Assembly (NCBI GenBank): GCA_010093485.1
Contig: MU001511.1
Location: 310,001-374,000 of the forward strand
DNA length: 64,000 nt
Reading direction: 5' to 3'
From: Karstenula rhodostoma CBS 690.94
Taxonomy: Eukaryota > Ascomycota > Dothideomycetes > Pleosporales > Didymosphaeriaceae
A program made the position numbers and the translations under genes. How positions within the stretch are numbered: position 1 is the first letter of the stretch; each line of letters starts with the position of its first letter. Below, piece after piece: positions 34,358 to 45,308 of this stretch. The notes below the pieces were generated by a model. The model was not told the origin of the DNA, did no database searches, and saw nothing but the letters and a program-made list of their open reading frames with translations.

Positions 34358-37300
34358 TCAGAGATAGAACATAGTTGCGTTCAGACGGTCGCTCCACGGT
34401 AGATCGGGAAATGTGATAGTGGGGTTCTCTTTCTTTTCGAAACCCTCTTCCCCTTCTAGGCCCCCATCGTCAGATAGGGGGAGCTCAGCTACAGCCGTAC
34501 CTTGGCTAGAGGGAGGAGCGCTAGGGGGAATCTTTTTCGCACTGGGTGTGAATTGCTCCTCGCTAGGGCTAAGGTGCCTCTGGATGAACCGTGCCATCTT
34601 CTTGTGGTTTGCGAGATGTGTTGGATCGTAAGTTGCTTGTAGTATGTCCGGGTAGATGCTGGCGGAGTCCGTGGTGTAGAATTGGAAGTAACTGAAGAAT
34701 CGCCGCGAGAGTTTCTGGGCGAAGTGGATGGGTAGAGCGATGGAGACGTCACCGCCTAGTTGGTTGTTCCGGTTGAGGCGCTTCACCTGGGAAATGTTAG
34801 CTGTTTGCTCGCTTACTGTTGAGACAGTTAGATTAGGAAGACTTACCAGTCCCAATAGGATCTGTGAGTGTAGTCGCAGATCGTTCCGGTGGATGGTGTA
34901 TTGATACTTCCCGGTGGCGAAACGGTCGGCTTTCACCTCGTCCTCAACCCCTTCGGCTCGGCTTCTTCGATTGACGACAATGTATACCAACTTCAACTCG
35001 TCGTGGCCTTTCGATGATGGGTACTGGTGGTCCCACGCTGATTCAATCTGCGAGGCCTCCCATTTGGCAACGTGTCCGAAGTCGACATTACTATCACGAA
35101 AGACAATTATTGGGCCCGCTTGGTTCCGAGCCTTCAGCCTCTCGATCATCATTGATTTGAGATCAAGAATCCGAGACTGCAATATGTGTTTGATCTTTGG
35201 CTTCGGCTCGCTTGCGGTGTCAGTGCTCTGGTCGCTCGACTCCATCGTCGCTTGCACACGAGCGGACCCAAAATAATGAGTCGTGGCTCTGTTGGATCCA
35301 ACGATGGCCGCAACAGAAGGACAGTCCGCCGCAGCTGAAGCACCCGGATGAGCGATATGAGCCCCAACAATCATGGCCATGGTAACAAGATCGAGATCCT
35401 CTTCACTTGTCTCCACCTTCATCAAGGGATCGGCACTCGTGATCTGACCAGCAACATCTAGATTTAGACCCCTGAGCTTTGCCTCAATCTCTTGCGTTTT
35501 TTTCTCTTTCAGTTTCCGGGTTTCTTCTGGGATTGATTCCAGAACTTGCAATTCTTCTAACAGCCGATGATTGGTTCTTGTGAGCATATAGTTGATCTTT
35601 TGCATAATTCCCTGAGGGAAATGTGCGGAGAGATCTTTGCTCGAGGCATACGCACTGATGGATCGATCAAGATCTTGTTTCGATACACAAATTGCCAGGG
35701 ATCCGTGCGTCAGGTGCGCATATCTGTAGCATTCTGCTCGAATGTGGTCTACTGTCGCCTTCGTGCGTCCCAACTCGTCCACTATGCACATGAGTATGTG
35801 TTCGGGCCGATGGTGTTTCATCGAAGGATGGTCGTTGAGCATCAGCTTTTCCTCAACCCAGATGATGTTTCTCACCGTTCCCGTTTGCAAGAAGGAACCA
35901 GTTCGTTGAGTCGTCACGCGTTTGGCCATGTCTTCGATGAAGTGCTTCGCTGCTTCGGACTTCTCAGAAGGGGATGGAAAGTACACAATGTCAATCTTAT
36001 ACGCTTCTGAAACCAGGAGCTGAGGATCTTCTGTGGTCAACTGTTCCTTCTTTCCATTCCTGCGCGGCCGCTCTTTTGCGGGCAGTGAATATATTGGCGG
36101 GTCCGTTCCGAGGACCTCCGGCAGCGTTTCACAGTCGATGTTCAGACTCTTGCTAACTTTCAACAGCTCCCCAAACGCACTCTCAGTGCTGCAAAATTGC
36201 TTGGCATGGCTTTGCACGTAAGTGGTCATCTGACCGGTCTTGCGGAGAAGCTGCTGTTTATGGGTCTCCAAGAGCTCCAGCGGGATCCAGGTGTCGTGCC
36301 GCACTTTGGCATAAGGTAGATACGGGTATCTAAGCGGAGTATCATTGATTTTGGCAAAGTATTCCGCAACAGAATACTTCTTCATGCCGCCGTCGCCGTC
36401 TTCTGACTCGATTTTGTTGAAAACAAACCGAGGAACTTCGCCAGGCATCTTGACATCCAGAATCCTATACGGACCATGATTGGCCATTTTGGTAACTGGT
36501 TCATATTCCGGTGGCGGTGGCGGTGGTGGTGGTGCCAGCTGGTTTCTTGACGAACTTTTTCTGAGCAGTGGTGAACCGAAGGTACGCGGAGTCGGTGAAA
36601 GAAATGCTGATGCTCTAGGTGGTGGTGTACTGGGTGCTGGTGTACTAGGCTCTCTGGAATCGCTAGGCACTCTCTGGGGCCCAGTCTGCTTCTCGGAAAG
36701 AGCAGCATGAGCTCTCTTGACGGGAGACACACGAGTGTAGCGAGCCATAACTTCGAGCCCTATGAGGAGACTCTTGATTGCAGGAAGCAGATCAGTACAG
36801 TTCGGACCTAGCACGTTGTTGCCTAGATATTGGCACAAGAATTTGATGATCTGGCTCCCCCCATTGAGTCCAAGCGCCAGGTCAAAGTTCAATCGAAGAA
36901 GCTTGTCCTGTATCCTGAGGCTAGGCTCAACACGTACTGCAAAGTACAGCAGGTCTTTCATGATGGGTTCCAGAGGGGTCTCGCCAAGAGTCATCGGACA
37001 CTTGACAAACCATTCCTTATGCGCCGGTTTAACGTCAGCACCGCGAAGTTTGTTGACCGCCTTGGAGCAAATGTATGCGCTTAAACACTGGTAATACAGA
37101 CTTGCGTCATTTTCCGGTGTTACAATGGTTGCCTCAGCCCTGACCTGACAACTAATGGACAAAGGATTACGATTGCCATTGGAATCCCTACGATAGAGTT
37201 GATAAAGCGGCCTATGAGGTGAAGGTCCGTGGTCATCTTGACCCAATAAACGTCTCACGATTGCCTCTTCCTCCACTTTCGTCTCGTCGTGTGTCCAGAG

Positions 37301-37573
37301 CAATATCAAGTGATCGATTGGGCCATGGCGTGAGGATCCCCCGAGTTGTCCCTCTTTGGCTCTGTAATTGACGACCCATGAGTACGGACTATTGCCCCAC
37401 CCAAAACGATGCTTCGATCTCACAAAGCTTTCCACAACTTGAGTTCTCAATTTGCGGCTGAGACATTGGGTTGTTCCTGACTCTAGCGTCTCGATCTCCG
37501 CTACGTAAAAAGAGGGAAGATTGGTGATTTGGTAGTCGAAGGACCCTAAGGAGGTTGATGTACCAGAAGGCAT
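34358..37573 (-). CDS. Divergent Argonaute/PIWI protein, altered catalytic site
   Basis: Exons 37573-34847 and 34786-34358; the 60-nt intron is in frame, so retention would add 20 residues. The product has 1051 residues. After a divergent N-domain comes an L1-like part (LNFDLALGLNGG, about 228-238). A Pro-rich insert with eight consecutive prolines (about 348-355) interrupts the region before the YRILDVK...SVAEYFAKI and LPYAKVRHDTWIPLELL segments (PAZ/L2 hallmarks, 368-434). MID-PIWI follows: AMIVGAHIAHP (732-742), PSVAAIVGS, YFGSARVQ, IIVFRDSNV and VYIVVNRR. The DEDH tetrad reads His738-Glu777-Asp826-His929 (spliced numbering), so the first Asp is lost and slicing is unlikely. It would still be able to bind small RNA. 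A TATA-like TATATA lies at 37684-37689. Confidence 0.87.
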   Translation of the reverse strand: MPSGTSTSLGSFDYQITNLPSFYVAEIETLESGTTQCLSRKLRTQVVESFVRSKHRFGWGNSPYSWVVNYRAKEGQLGGSSRHGPIDHLILLWTHDETKVEEEAIVRRLLGQDDHGPSPHRPLYQLYRRDSNGNRNPLSISCQVRAEATIVTPENDASLYYQCLSAYICSKAVNKLRGADVKPAHKEWFVKCPMTLGETPLEPIMKDLLYFAVRVEPSLRIQDKLLRLNFDLALGLNGGSQIIKFLCQYLGNNVLGPNCTDLLPAIKSLLIGLEVMARYTRVSPVKRAHAALSEKQTGPQRVPSDSREPSTPAPSTPPPRASAFLSPTPRTFGSPLLRKSSSRNQLAPPPPPPPPEYEPVTKMANHGPYRILDVKMPGEVPRFVFNKIESEDGDGGMKKYSVAEYFAKINDTPLRYPYLPYAKVRHDTWIPLELLETHKQQLLRKTGQMTTYVQSHAKQFCSTESAFGELLKVSKSLNIDCETLPEVLGTDPPIYSLPAKERPRRNGKKEQLTTEDPQLLVSEAYKIDIVYFPSPSEKSEAAKHFIEDMAKRVTTQRTGSFLQTGTVRNIIWVEEKLMLNDHPSMKHHRPEHILMCIVDELGRTKATVDHIRAECYRYAHLTHGSLAICVSKQDLDRSISAYASSKDLSAHFPQGIMQKINYMLTRTNHRLLEELQVLESIPEETRKLKEKKTQEIEAKLRGLNLDVAGQITSADPLMKVETSEEDLDLVTMAMIVGAHIAHPGASAAADCPSVAAIVGSNRATTHYFGSARVQATMESSDQSTDTASEPKPKIKHILQSRILDLKSMMIERLKARNQAGPIIVFRDSNVDFGHVAKWEASQIESAWDHQYPSSKGHDELKLVYIVVNRRSRAEGVEDEVKADRFATGKYQYTIHRNDLRLHSQILLGLVSLPNLTVSTVSEQTANISQVKRLNRNNQLGGDVSIALPIHFAQKLSRRFFSYFQFYTTDSASIYPDILQATYDPTHLANHKKMARFIQRHLSPSEEQFTPSAKKIPPSAPPSSQGTAVAELPLSDDGGLEGEEGFEKKENPTITFPDLPWSDRLNATMFYL

Positions 37574-38014
37574 GGTGTAAGCTGCAAGTTCGATGAGATA
37601 GCTGATGTAGCTGCTAAACTATGCCTTCAGGACCAGAGAGAGAGCTGGATTTGAAGGATCATCAACAGCAAGACGCACCGGTCTATATACACTACCAGCA
37701 GCAGATGTTTGCCATCTTCACACAGTTGGCCTTGATCATAGGGACACCAAGCAGTGCTTGCGCCGCAATCCAGAAACCCACGCTAATCTTTGTTTGGCGG
37801 TGTGCGTATGAACGAAAATTAGATTGTAAGTAGGCCATGTGGTTCGTGCAAATGAGCTATCAAACGGCTGGGCCTCATAATCGGGGTTGCACGTGCACGG
37901 AAAGCAACTACGAAAACAATCTAAGTGCATAGGTCTACAGGACCAAGCATCGAACATATCCCACAAATGACTTATCGATATTCGAATAGTTCCCCAAACG
38001 TATGTGCCAGTGTC
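37574..38014. promoter_or_regulatory. Argonaute promoter and HET 3' region
   Basis: Minus-strand TATA-like box at 37684-37689, about 110 bp upstream of the Argonaute ATG. The HET gene ends at 38015, so this spacer also holds its 3' UTR. Confidence 0.45.
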
Positions 38015-40249
38015 TCACTGCAATACAGCCACAACCGGTTTCCAATCCAACTCTTTCATCAGCGAAGTCTGAGCCCTAAACTCATTCAGTCTCTCGAACA
38101 CTCTATCTTCTGCAGGTTGCACGACCAAACACATGATAGTCGGATCATCTTCATCCGTTCGATCCGGCCACCTTGGATCAGGGCCCCTGAAGAAATTCCC
38201 CACGGCGATGATCTGCAACTGCAAACCAGCCTCGATCCTATCAGCCCACTCACTAGAGAAACCAATGCCGCCGAGCGATTGTTTGGCCGTGAAGTCAGAG
38301 GTAGGATAGGCTCGGTTTAGGTTGCTGTACTGATTAAGCGGTTGGGAGCTGATGTGGATGGTGGCGATGATAGTCTTGATGATGAGACAGTTAGAAGGGA
38401 TTTTTGTTCTTTTGGCGATATCGAAGTAGGTTGGAAGGTCCGTGTAGGCCCAATTATCGTCCGCGTCAAAGGTGCCGGCTGGAGCCAAGTCCAGACGATC
38501 CCATGGAGTCACGTCGGGTGAGGTGACACGCCATGGCTCGAGGTCGCCGTTCGTAGATTTTCTTATTCCCCAGATACCAACGCGACGCCATTTATCGTAT
38601 GATTTGACCTGATAGCTCAAGTTGAATGATTCAGAAGCCGGCAAATCCCACATCCAGCCCGTCCAAGACCAGGAGGCGAATCCCGGCCTGCGCTGCGTAA
38701 GACCCTGGTATGGACTCTTGTTATTCCATGCTGCCGGGGACTGTCCAACCATCCAATTCAGAGTCTCACAAAAGTAGCTGACCGGAAGTCCGTGGTGGAA
38801 CGTTCCGAGAACCTTTTTTGAGACCGAAAGCGCGCCCTCAAATGCAAATAGGAAATCCGATGGTACGGTGAGGCGTCGTTGTAAGAAATTCTGGAGCCAG
38901 CTTGAGTAGAATTGATTGATGAACACTGCCGGGTAGAAGACATCCGCCGCCCAGACTGAACGCACTGGTAGTCTGAAGGGGATCAATTCTGCGGAATTTG
39001 TCCATGCCGGAACCGAGCTAGTGAGGTGCGTTGTCCCGTCGTCTACGTACTCGAGAGGATGATCTTCGCACCATGCGAGTTTTCTGCAGTGGAATACTAC
39101 CTGTTCAGGAAGGAATATAAGGTGTCGCCGCGAGAGAAGAAATTCCTGAAACGTCCACGCCCGGCTCATCCATGTCGACCGCCAAAAAGCCTGCATTGGA
39201 TCATACTGGAGCGAGACGAAGAACTGGTCGCCGAGCTTACCCAATGTTTGACCTGCACGTGCATTGCTTGGGTGGACTCCAGGCAGGCCGGCGTTAGAGT
39301 CTGAACCACATGCTGCGACCACAGTGAGCGCGGATGCGCCATAGATGATGTCCATCTTCGGAATCTGAGCCAGCTTGTCCTCGTTGGTCCACGCGCCAGT
39401 TTCCATTTGTATCTCATCATCTTGTATGATACACAGCGAATCGATCCACAAGTACCGCTCGTTGATGAGCTGGCAGAGTCGTATGGCTTCTCGAATAGTT
39501 CGTGGAATGATCCTTCCTTCGGCTTCCATTTCTTCTTTCACAGCAGCATGTTCTCCTGTAGCCTCCGCAAGACCTTCTGGTGTGATTGAACCGGGCTGCT
39601 CCAGGAATTTTTTGTTGGACCTTTTTAACATGACTTGTTTGGTAGCTCCCCACATATAACTCAAGGCGACGTAACGCACATCAGGCGGCGCATCTACCAG
39701 CCTCGCTTCCTGGACATCAACCACACGAAAAGGGAAGTCCAAGTCTTTCGACGAGTGATCCGGTTTGCACTCGGCGTGCTGCGCACCACATTTGGCTAAC
39801 CAGATCTTGGCCAGCAACGGATTGAACGACGCGAACACAGGGCGACCAGCGAAAGCATGGACAGTCTCTGCACTGTCAACCGTCACGCTAGGTTTGACTG
39901 GTGCCAGAAGCAATTTGTAACCGCACGCTGCGAATATGCATGTATGATGATCCAGGCCTTTGTGCGTGGATGGTCTGTAGCAAGAGACATTGATCCTTGT
40001 GTTGGTAGTGTCGAAGCCAGCGAACCGCGAGAAACAGCGATGCAAGATCTGACAAAGCTCACATTCGTTGGGCAAGAGCCCTTGGATGACCCACGGCTTA
40101 ACCTTCTCGTATGTTGCTTTCCACCATTCGCCATGCGTTTTCATGTCCTTGCGTGCTGCGCTGACGTCGACGAGCAGAGGAAGATAGGGAGTGCATTGTT
40201 CGCAGAGAGTTGCTGATTCTGGCCTTGTGATTGACCATGTGACTGACAT
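38015..40249 (-). CDS. HET-domain protein (heterokaryon incompatibility)
   Basis: Single exon, 744 residues. The HET domain (PF06985 type) has its three hallmark blocks: YVALSYMWG at residues 193-201, YLWIDSLCIIQDD at 266-278 and the later RAWTFQE block. The N-terminus has CEQC and CELC pairs that may bind metal. The C-terminal half has Trp-rich segments common in these proteins. HET proteins trigger programmed cell death on contact with non-self partners; this role is known for the family, not shown here. It lies directly upstream of the Argonaute gene on the same strand, with 441 bp between them. Confidence 0.9.
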   Translation of the reverse strand: MSVTWSITRPESATLCEQCTPYLPLLVDVSAARKDMKTHGEWWKATYEKVKPWVIQGLLPNECELCQILHRCFSRFAGFDTTNTRINVSCYRPSTHKGLDHHTCIFAACGYKLLLAPVKPSVTVDSAETVHAFAGRPVFASFNPLLAKIWLAKCGAQHAECKPDHSSKDLDFPFRVVDVQEARLVDAPPDVRYVALSYMWGATKQVMLKRSNKKFLEQPGSITPEGLAEATGEHAAVKEEMEAEGRIIPRTIREAIRLCQLINERYLWIDSLCIIQDDEIQMETGAWTNEDKLAQIPKMDIIYGASALTVVAACGSDSNAGLPGVHPSNARAGQTLGKLGDQFFVSLQYDPMQAFWRSTWMSRAWTFQEFLLSRRHLIFLPEQVVFHCRKLAWCEDHPLEYVDDGTTHLTSSVPAWTNSAELIPFRLPVRSVWAADVFYPAVFINQFYSSWLQNFLQRRLTVPSDFLFAFEGALSVSKKVLGTFHHGLPVSYFCETLNWMVGQSPAAWNNKSPYQGLTQRRPGFASWSWTGWMWDLPASESFNLSYQVKSYDKWRRVGIWGIRKSTNGDLEPWRVTSPDVTPWDRLDLAPAGTFDADDNWAYTDLPTYFDIAKRTKIPSNCLIIKTIIATIHISSQPLNQYSNLNRAYPTSDFTAKQSLGGIGFSSEWADRIEAGLQLQIIAVGNFFRGPDPRWPDRTDEDDPTIMCLVVQPAEDRVFERLNEFRAQTSLMKELDWKPVVAVLQ

Positions 40250-40804
40250 CGCGGGATCTTTTAGGTGGGTGATGGTAGGTATGGTAGGCTAGGGCTAGGG
40301 GAGGGGCAGCACCAGCGCCTTCCGAAGAGCCGAATACGAAGAAGCTCGGATTAACAAATTCAAAAAGCAACTGCACACAAGAAAACAAACCGGATGACGA
40401 CGGAAGTCTCAAAGCTTTATCGCTACAGGGTAGTTTTTAAGAAAAAACATGAACAAGATCAAAATAATCACCTGCTGTTTAGGTTTTTCCATCCCGCATT
40501 CGATTTTCAAACAGGGTTAAGTGCCAAGGGCTTCGCCTGCTGCTTGCCTCCCTAAGCAACGGAATACATACTTGATATCCTTGGAATTTCACGAAAAGAA
40601 GAGTCAAGCTCTGTTGATAAAAATCTGTTGATTCCCAGTGTACTTCCCCATGCAACATGTCAAAGTCGGTTCCATACAAAAGTGGGTCCCATCGCACCCC
40701 TGCCTCGTCTCGAGCCCTAATGCAGACTCAACACCAAAATCCATATCCAACACTTATACCCAACCATTCCCACACAACCTCCGATACGAAATAAAAAGTT
40801 CAAG
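40250..40804. promoter_or_regulatory. Divergent promoter, HET / sugar bisphosphatase
   Basis: A 555-bp spacer between two divergently transcribed genes. No clear TATA box. The stretch just before the plus-strand ATG is C/A-rich, as in many fungal leaders. Confidence 0.4.
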
Positions 40805-41997
40805 ATGCCACCATCACAAACCCTCTCGGATTTCCTATCCCAAAACCTCCCCTCAAAAACCCGCACCCACCTCCGCACATCCGTCCTCCCCACCCTCCTC
40901 AACTCCATCACAAGCGTCGCGCAATGCCTCCGCGACTCCCAAGACATCCACACCGCAGGTAGCCAAAACACATCGGGCGACGCCCAACTCAACGTCGACC
41001 TCGCCACAAACACCATCATCCACTCCGCCGTCCGGACCTGCCCCTCCATCCTATCCGCCTCCAGCGAAGAAGACGAAGGCGAGAACGCCGTCCAGCACGA
41101 CCCGGGCGTGCAAGCCCACGGACCCGACCAAGAGCAGTACGCCGTCGCCTTCGACCCGCTCGACGGCTCCTCCATCATCCCCGCCAACTGGAGCGTAGGC
41201 ACCATCATCGGCATCTGGGACGGGTCATCCGCACTGCATCAGCCCGCACGGACGAAGCAAGTCGCTGCTATCCTGGGTGTGCTGGGGCCGCGGACCACAG
41301 CCATCGTGGCCCTCCGACTGCCTGAGTCGGAGGGGAGTCTGTGCTTCGAAGTCGGGCTCTCCGCTTCCTCGCCGGACATCTTCGTCATCCGGGAGAGCGT
41401 GTCATTCGCGGGTATGGACAGCGTGAAGACACGCTACTTTGCGCCTGCGAACCTGCGCGCCGCCGCGAAAGAGCCCCGCTATAAGGCGCTCATCGACCAC
41501 TTCATTAGCTCAGAGTACGTGGAACCAACCCCGCCACCAGAAGAGTTCAGCGCGGGATAACCCTTCCCGCTATGTTTTCTATCTGTACTTTCCCCAAGCA
41601 CTGCAAATCGTTATTTCGCAGACCCCAACCTCAACCCCTCACCTCTCCCCCGTCGCCCCGTCGCCCCATCCCCCATCCCTCGAACCCCACTAACCTTTCC
41701 CCACCCAGATACACACTCCGCTACTCGGGCGGCCTCGTCCCAGACATCTACCACTCCCTGATCAAACGCCACGGCGTCTATGTCTCCCCCGTGACGCCCT
41801 CCTCCCACGCGAAGCTCCGCCTCCTCTACGAAGTCGCGCCCATAGCGCTGATCGTGGAGTGCGCGGGCGGCCGCGCGGTGGATCCTGCTACGGGCGAGGA
41901 CATACTAGGGAAGAGCGTGGAGGATGTGGACGATAGGTCTGGATTGGTATGCGGGACGGGGGAGGAGGTGGGCATGTGTGTTGGGATGTTGGTTTGA
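40805..41997 (+). CDS. FBPase-family sugar bisphosphatase (SBPase-like)
   Basis: Cytosolic sugar-bisphosphate phosphatase of the FBPase/SBPase fold. Exons 40805-41514 and 41709-41997; the 194-nt intron has donor GTACGT and acceptor CACCCAG. The product has 332 residues. Metal-binding motifs are visible: the acidic SEEDE around residues 87-91 and FDPLDGSS at 116-123. Further on, LRYSGGLVPDIYHSL and the GGRAVDP block form the substrate pocket. The annotation of fungal homologues wavers between fructose-1,6- and sedoheptulose-1,7-bisphosphatase; the length and the DGSSII variant favour the sedoheptulose-type group. Reading on into the intron gives a false 251-residue product. Confidence 0.88.
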
Positions 41998-42563
41998 GAG
42001 AGGGGTGGGGGGACGCAAGATATCAAATGTGATACTTGGCGCGCTTTTGCAAGCCATGGCAAAACACAGTAAAGGAAGGAACGCAAGATATAGATAGACT
42101 TTAGACGGCCGTGCACACAATAAAACATAGACCAGACATGTTAATTACCCTCTGCTCCTCGTCATCTCCATGTACGCGCGTTAAAAAGAACACCATCATT
42201 GCTTGGACTCGAAAACCGCTATCTAGGCCAGCCTGCCCCACCTATCGTTACAAACAAGCCTCTTCGCCATCCCCTAATCCATGCACCAAGCTCGTTCATC
42301 CCCAAGCCCACAAGCCCGCAAGACGCCTTACACCCCGTGAAGAATACCCGATCAAATAAAAGGCAAACAAAAATGCATAATACCACTGTCATCCACCCCA
42401 TTATACCGCCCGTGTCGCATCATACAAATACTGATCCCGGTGTGTCAGATTTCGGACATGGAAGCCCCAAACGCAGAGCCTAGACTGCAAGAATCATAGA
42501 AGGGTGGCCGCAGTAAGTTGGTAGTTGTTGAATATCGTCGAAATAGATAGTGGGAACAGAGTC
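41998..42563. other. Intergenic between convergent genes
   Basis: Holds the 3' ends of the bisphosphatase and SET-protein genes and dispersed repeat copy 3. No gene seen. Confidence 0.5.
42022..42072 (-). repeat. Dispersed 51-bp repeat, copy 3
   Basis: The inverse of copy 2, with 44 of 51 bases identical and mostly transitions between them. Located 25 bp after the bisphosphatase stop codon. Confidence 0.6.
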
Positions 42564-45308
42564 TCAAGCCTTCTTCTCGTATCGACCGCGCGAGTTGCGG
42601 ACGCGACCTCGAGGAATCTTTGCAACGCCAGCGCCCGTCTTGTGGATGCCGCGCGGTGCAGACGCAGAGCCCTTCTTCTTGCCGTGGAACTTCGACTTCG
42701 CGACAGCCTTGCCGTACTCTGCGTCGACGTCGCTGTCGGGGACTTCCTCTTCTTCGCTGTCAGATTCAACTTCAGATTCTGAATCGGGAACCTCAAGAGT
42801 ACGCTGGCCGAGTTTGCCAGCCTTGCTAAGCTTGAGAGGCTTGATGGCCTTCCGGTTCGGCGTTGCTTTCTTGTTAGCGCTACGAAGGGAAGCTGGCGTG
42901 ATGTTTGGCGATTCTTCCTCAGACGAGGACTCTGGAGTAGCACTACGATGGCGCGATAGAAGATGAGCCGCCTTGCTCGGCCTCTGCAGAAGTGAGCCCT
43001 TCACCGCTTTGCCCGGCAAGTTCTTTACAGGCTTCAAGGCCCCTGGTTTTGGTGCCGTCCTGGGTGCTGTCACCTTCCGCTTAAGGTTGATCACAGTCTT
43101 TTTCGACGTCCGGACCGTGGGTTTAGCCGCAGTGGAAGCTTTGTGCAGCAGCCGGCCTCGCTTAGAGGTGGCAAGAGCCTTGCGTCGCTGCATAGCTCGG
43201 ATCTCACGCGATGCAATCATCGCGGCGTGAGCCTCAGCCTCCCTCGTAGCTCGCTCGCGTTCTGCTTCGTTCTGGGCCAACGCATTCCGCGCCTTGGTCA
43301 TAGCGGAAGTGGCCACCATGCGCTTCTTGGGGGAATTCGGGGCGCTCACAGATCCTCGGCCACCTCCGAACACATCTTGCAACTTGCGCTTGGCTCCAGC
43401 CAGGAGAGCCGAAGGCAGGGACCGTTCCTCGTGATTGGCGGGTTTCTTGGGTTTTGGGCCTAGAACACCACGACATGATTTGGTTCCGCAACGGCACTCC
43501 TGTATGTTTTTCAGTGAAAACGGACTGTTTGAAGTTAGTTTTGCTGTTGCGTCGTGTTGTGTACGACTCACTCAAAGTTGTAGTCGTAGGTCAATTCCTC
43601 TCCTGTCATGATCCCGCGAGAGCCAGCGAACAGTGCCATGCGCGGTTCTCCGCCCACAGTCCACTTGATCATCTCGCAGTTTGGCTCGCAAGAATGGTTT
43701 ACGAAGCGCGCAATAGTCCCGCGGGTCGCATCGATGATCATTTTGTTGTCGAAGCTCATAAGATAATAACACTGCGGATAGTTAGGGGCGTTTCCAAAAG
43801 CGGTGGGTCGAGCAGACTCGCCTTATCTTTCTTATATATCTGCTTCATGCGTCGCTCGCACTCGTCCTGGGTGATGATCTCGCCTGCGTATTCAACGATG
43901 ATTTGGTGGGGCTCGAAACACCGCATGGCCCGAACACCGTAGCCCTTGCCTTCGGTCTCCATGACTTCGACACCGTAATCGTAGCCATTACCCTTCGCAC
44001 GTTTCTTCAGCTGTGCGAAAGGACGGTTGTTGCACTGTTCCGGCGTGAGCGGGCAATTAGTCTCATCGCATTCATATGCCATGATGCGGTTGTGGCATGT
44101 CTCCCCGCAACCATCTTCAGGGTCGCAGAAGCACTGCGACGCGTCACCGTGCTTTTCACGCTTCCACAGCGCAGATGCGTCGCCAATGAAGCGATCTACG
44201 GAAAATTAGTATGAAGAATGCAAACGTAAAGCGCCAACTACAACTTACTCCTGTTAAGTTTGACCCAGCCATCAACCTTGACTTTCCTCGGAAGAGGATT
44301 GTAGACGTCATAAGGCAACTTGAAGGACTGGTAGACAATGCGTGGGTTGCTCTCCAGCTGTATCTCGGTGGCAAATAGAGGAAGGGGCAGGACCTTGCTT
44401 TCCTTGGCCCGGCGCGCCTCTCTCCGCGCCCTGTTTCGTTTCTCGGTAAAGCGAGCGTCGAACCCGCGTTCCTGACCGACATACAGGCCTTGTTTGAGCC
44501 ACTGCTTGGTCTTGGGCTTGAAGTATTCTGGCTCTTTCTCCTCTTCCTCCTCTTCATCCTCGTCAGAGGAGGAGTCTTCCTTGAACTTGGACGATTGCGG
44601 AGCGGCTGAGCGGAATGACGAGCGTAATCGCGAGTCTGAGGCGCTGCGCTTGAGCGTCTTCTGCACAAACTCCTTTCCGGCTGAGATTGTGTTCGCAACT
44701 GCCACGCCGGCGCCGCCCAGGTTCTCCAAGGCTGCGCGTCGCAGGTCGTTGCCTAAGCGTGTCGAGGTCCGTCGCTGCGCCGCCTGTGCAGCCTCTGAGG
44801 CGAGCTGCTGCTCGGCGGGGTCTTCGAGGTCGGCAGATACCGATTTGGTACGGCGCTTGCCGACATGCTTCTTCGGAGGCGTGGGGTTAGTCTTGATGAC
44901 CTCTTGGATGTCGCCGTGCACAACATTCTCGTGGTGCTTCTCCAGGTACTTTGTGGGCGTGTGGATGGCAGTGCCTGCCAGAATCTGGACGTTGTAGGTG
45001 ACGACGGACTTGCGCGTGTTCCGCATCGCCCGTCGCGGCGCACTGTCGGAAGAAGCGTCGGGCGCTGACTGCGGCGCAGTAGGCGACGGCAGGACTGCTC
45101 GCGGGGTAGAGACCTCTTCGCGCGTCTCTATGACTTCCATCTTGCTTGTCTCGGATAGTATGCTTGCCTCATCGCCGAGGCTGGTCGGCGGCGTGGAGGT
45201 CGGAGGCGACGCGGTCGAGGTGCGCGAGTCGAGATCCTTCCCCGCGGGCGCAGTGACGAGAGAATGGAGGGAGGCGGTCGACGAGGGCGAGGTGTTGCGG
45301 TCCGCCAT
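42564..45308 (-). CDS. SET-domain histone methyltransferase, ASH1-like (H3K36 type)
   Basis: Four exons: 45308-44249, 44195-43822, 43771-43572 and 43524-42564; 864 residues. A long Ser/Thr-rich N-terminus precedes the cysteine-rich AWS segment (about 375-412: CFCDPEDGCGETC...CNNRPF). The SET domain follows (about 415-545), with KGYGVRAM, NHSCEPNC at 503-510 and GEELTYDYNF. The post-SET CRCGTKSCRG lies at 555-564. AWS-SET-postSET order indicates the ASH1/SET2/NSD group; absence of WW and SRI motifs points to ASH1 rather than SET2. The tail is Lys/Pro/Ser-rich. The second intron is GC-AG (AAG|GCGAGT...CAG). I chose the ATG at 45308 because the upstream frame has no ATG before the flanking stop. 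Confidence 0.88.
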
